Shown: positions 5,641 to 6,330 of the stretch, one piece after another
Layout: each line of letters starts with the position of its first letter
Numbering within the stretch: position 1 is the first letter of the stretch
DNA from: an uncultured Bacilli bacterium
GTDB lineage: Bacteria > Bacillota_I > Bacilli_A > RF39 > UBA660
Assembly: GCA_944363745.1 (NCBI GenBank)
Contig: CALVVD010000060.1
Span: 1 to 6,330 of the forward strand
Length of the DNA stretch: 6,330 nt
Direction: 5' to 3'
Position numbers and translations under genes: made by a program
The notes under the pieces: generated by a model
Told to the model about the DNA's origin: nothing
Database searches by the model: none
Seen by the model: the letters and a program-made list of their open reading frames with translations, nothing else

Positions 5641-6330
5641 TTTCTCTATCCTCCTCATGTAGTACTTGATAAAGGTTGTTAGCAACGACATCTCCTACTA
5701 CTTCACTTAATTCTATTATACTAGCTTCTCTCATTTTTTTCATAGAGCCAAATCTTTTTAATAATTCTTTACGTCTTTTTTCTCCTATTCCTGGAACTAA
5801 ATCTAAATAACTTGATAGGAGTCCTTTACTTTTAATATTACGATGATAAGTAATGGCAAAGCGATGAACTTCTTCTTGTATTTTAGATAAGTAAAGAAAT
5901 AAATTACTATCACTTTTAATATCTAATATTTTATAATTGCTGTCTATTACTGTATTAGTACGATGATGACTATCTTTTTTAAGTCCAATAATAGGTATAG
6001 ATAGATTAAGGGATGATATTATTTCTTTAGCAACAGCAACTTGAGTTTCTCCTCCATCCATAACAATTAAATCAGGAAGAACTTCTTCATCCATAATAGC
6101 ACGATAATATCTTCGATATAATACTTCTCTCATCGCACTTAAATCGTCTTTAACGTCAGTACTTATTTTATATTTACGATAATCATTTTTTAAGGGTTCA
6201 AAATCACGAAATACAACCATTGCCCCTACATAGTATGTCCCAAATAAATGAGAGTTATCAAAACTTTCCATACGAGATACACTATTTACTTTTAAAAGTG
6301 TTTTAAGTTTATTTAAAGCTTCTATTTTTT
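5630..6330 (-). CDS. uvrC: UvrABC excinuclease subunit C, C-terminal part, cut by window edge
   Basis: Nuclease subunit of nucleotide excision repair that incises damaged DNA in complex with UvrB. Only the last 232 residues of a protein normally near 600 are in the window; the frame runs open past the edge, so the methionine at 6271 is internal and the GIY-YIG and UvrB-binding parts lie outside. Visible is the RNase H-like 5'-incision domain: ESFDNSH (Asp 24 of the visible part), LIVMDGG (Asp 91) and EEVHRFAITYHR (His 155), the expected catalytic D-D-H set. Tandem helix-hairpin-helix DNA-binding motifs follow: DLVPGIGEKRRKELLKRFGS at about 176-195, then a second copy to about 225. It ends in a short charged tail. 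The 3' end overlaps the prepilin gene by 11 nt, making uvrC the upstream member of a uvrC-prepilin-mutL operon. Confidence 0.96.
   Translation of the reverse strand, partial: KIEALNKLKTLLKVNSVSRMESFDNSHLFGTYYVGAMVVFRDFEPLKNDYRKYKISTDVKDDLSAMREVLYRRYYRAIMDEEVLPDLIVMDGGETQVAVAKEIISSLNLSIPIIGLKKDSHHRTNTVIDSNYKILDIKSDSNLFLYLSKIQEEVHRFAITYHRNIKSKGLLSSYLDLVPGIGEKRRKELLKRFGSMKKMREASIIELSEVVGDVVANNLYQVLHEEDRENEK
5650..5656 (-). promoter_or_regulatory. Prepilin ribosome binding site inside uvrC
   Basis: GAGGAGG on the minus strand ends 9 nt before the ATG at 5640 and lies within the last codons of uvrC. This strong site fixes the prepilin start and shows that the overlap with uvrC is functional. Confidence 0.85.

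Noticed and set aside
5641..5691. Longer start for the prepilin gene
   Set aside because: It would place 17 residues before the short basic leader required for prepilin peptidase cleavage and lies fully within uvrC; the GAGGAGG site points to the ATG at 5640.
1..6330. TGA read as tryptophan (Mycoplasma-type code), suggested by the high AT content
   Set aside because: Trp positions that I could check use TGG, and genes end at expected lengths with TAA or TAG; nothing requires recoding.

Overview
This is a very AT-rich, densely packed bacterial chromosome segment in which every gene lies on the minus strand. Gene content, the Bacillus-type HtpG sequence, strong Shine-Dalgarno sites, sigma-A-type promoters and a CIRCE operator point to a low-GC Gram-positive organism (Bacilli or Mollicutes-related Firmicutes, probably an uncultured host-associated lineage). 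That assignment is inferred from sequence character, not from a database match. Tryptophan is encoded by TGG and all reading frames end normally, so the standard genetic code appears to apply.

In transcription order (high to low coordinates) the window holds: the 3' two-fifths or so of uvrC (nucleotide excision repair nuclease, cut by the window edge); a small type IV prepilin-like gene; mutL (mismatch repair, with the endonuclease motif); a DUF4143-type AAA ATPase gene; miaA (tRNA A37 dimethylallyltransferase); and the 5' half of htpG (Hsp90 chaperone, cut by the other window edge). uvrC and the prepilin gene overlap by 11 nt, and the prepilin gene and mutL by 1 nt, so these three are almost certainly one translationally coupled transcript. 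The ATPase gene interrupts the common mutL-miaA neighbourhood. It has its own promoter (TTGATT-N17-TATAAT) embedded in a perfect 16-bp inverted repeat, and it ends 7 bp before miaA, which it probably co-transcribes.

miaA ends in a compact AT-rich hairpin terminator that contains its stop codon. The terminator's T-run flows directly into a 27-bp CIRCE operator, which in turn contains the -35 box of the htpG promoter (TTGACA-N17-TATTCT). htpG is therefore predicted to be an HrcA-repressed heat-shock gene, unlike in Bacillus subtilis. htpG starts with TTG.

No RNA genes, CRISPR arrays, insertion sequences or origins were seen, and no stretch without a gene exceeds about 85 bases. The most unusual points are the pseudopilin gene wedged inside a DNA-repair operon, the ATPase cassette with its palindromic promoter and near-identical short repeats at its two ends, and the fused terminator/CIRCE/promoter arrangement. 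I did not find convincing evidence of a wholly new multi-gene system.
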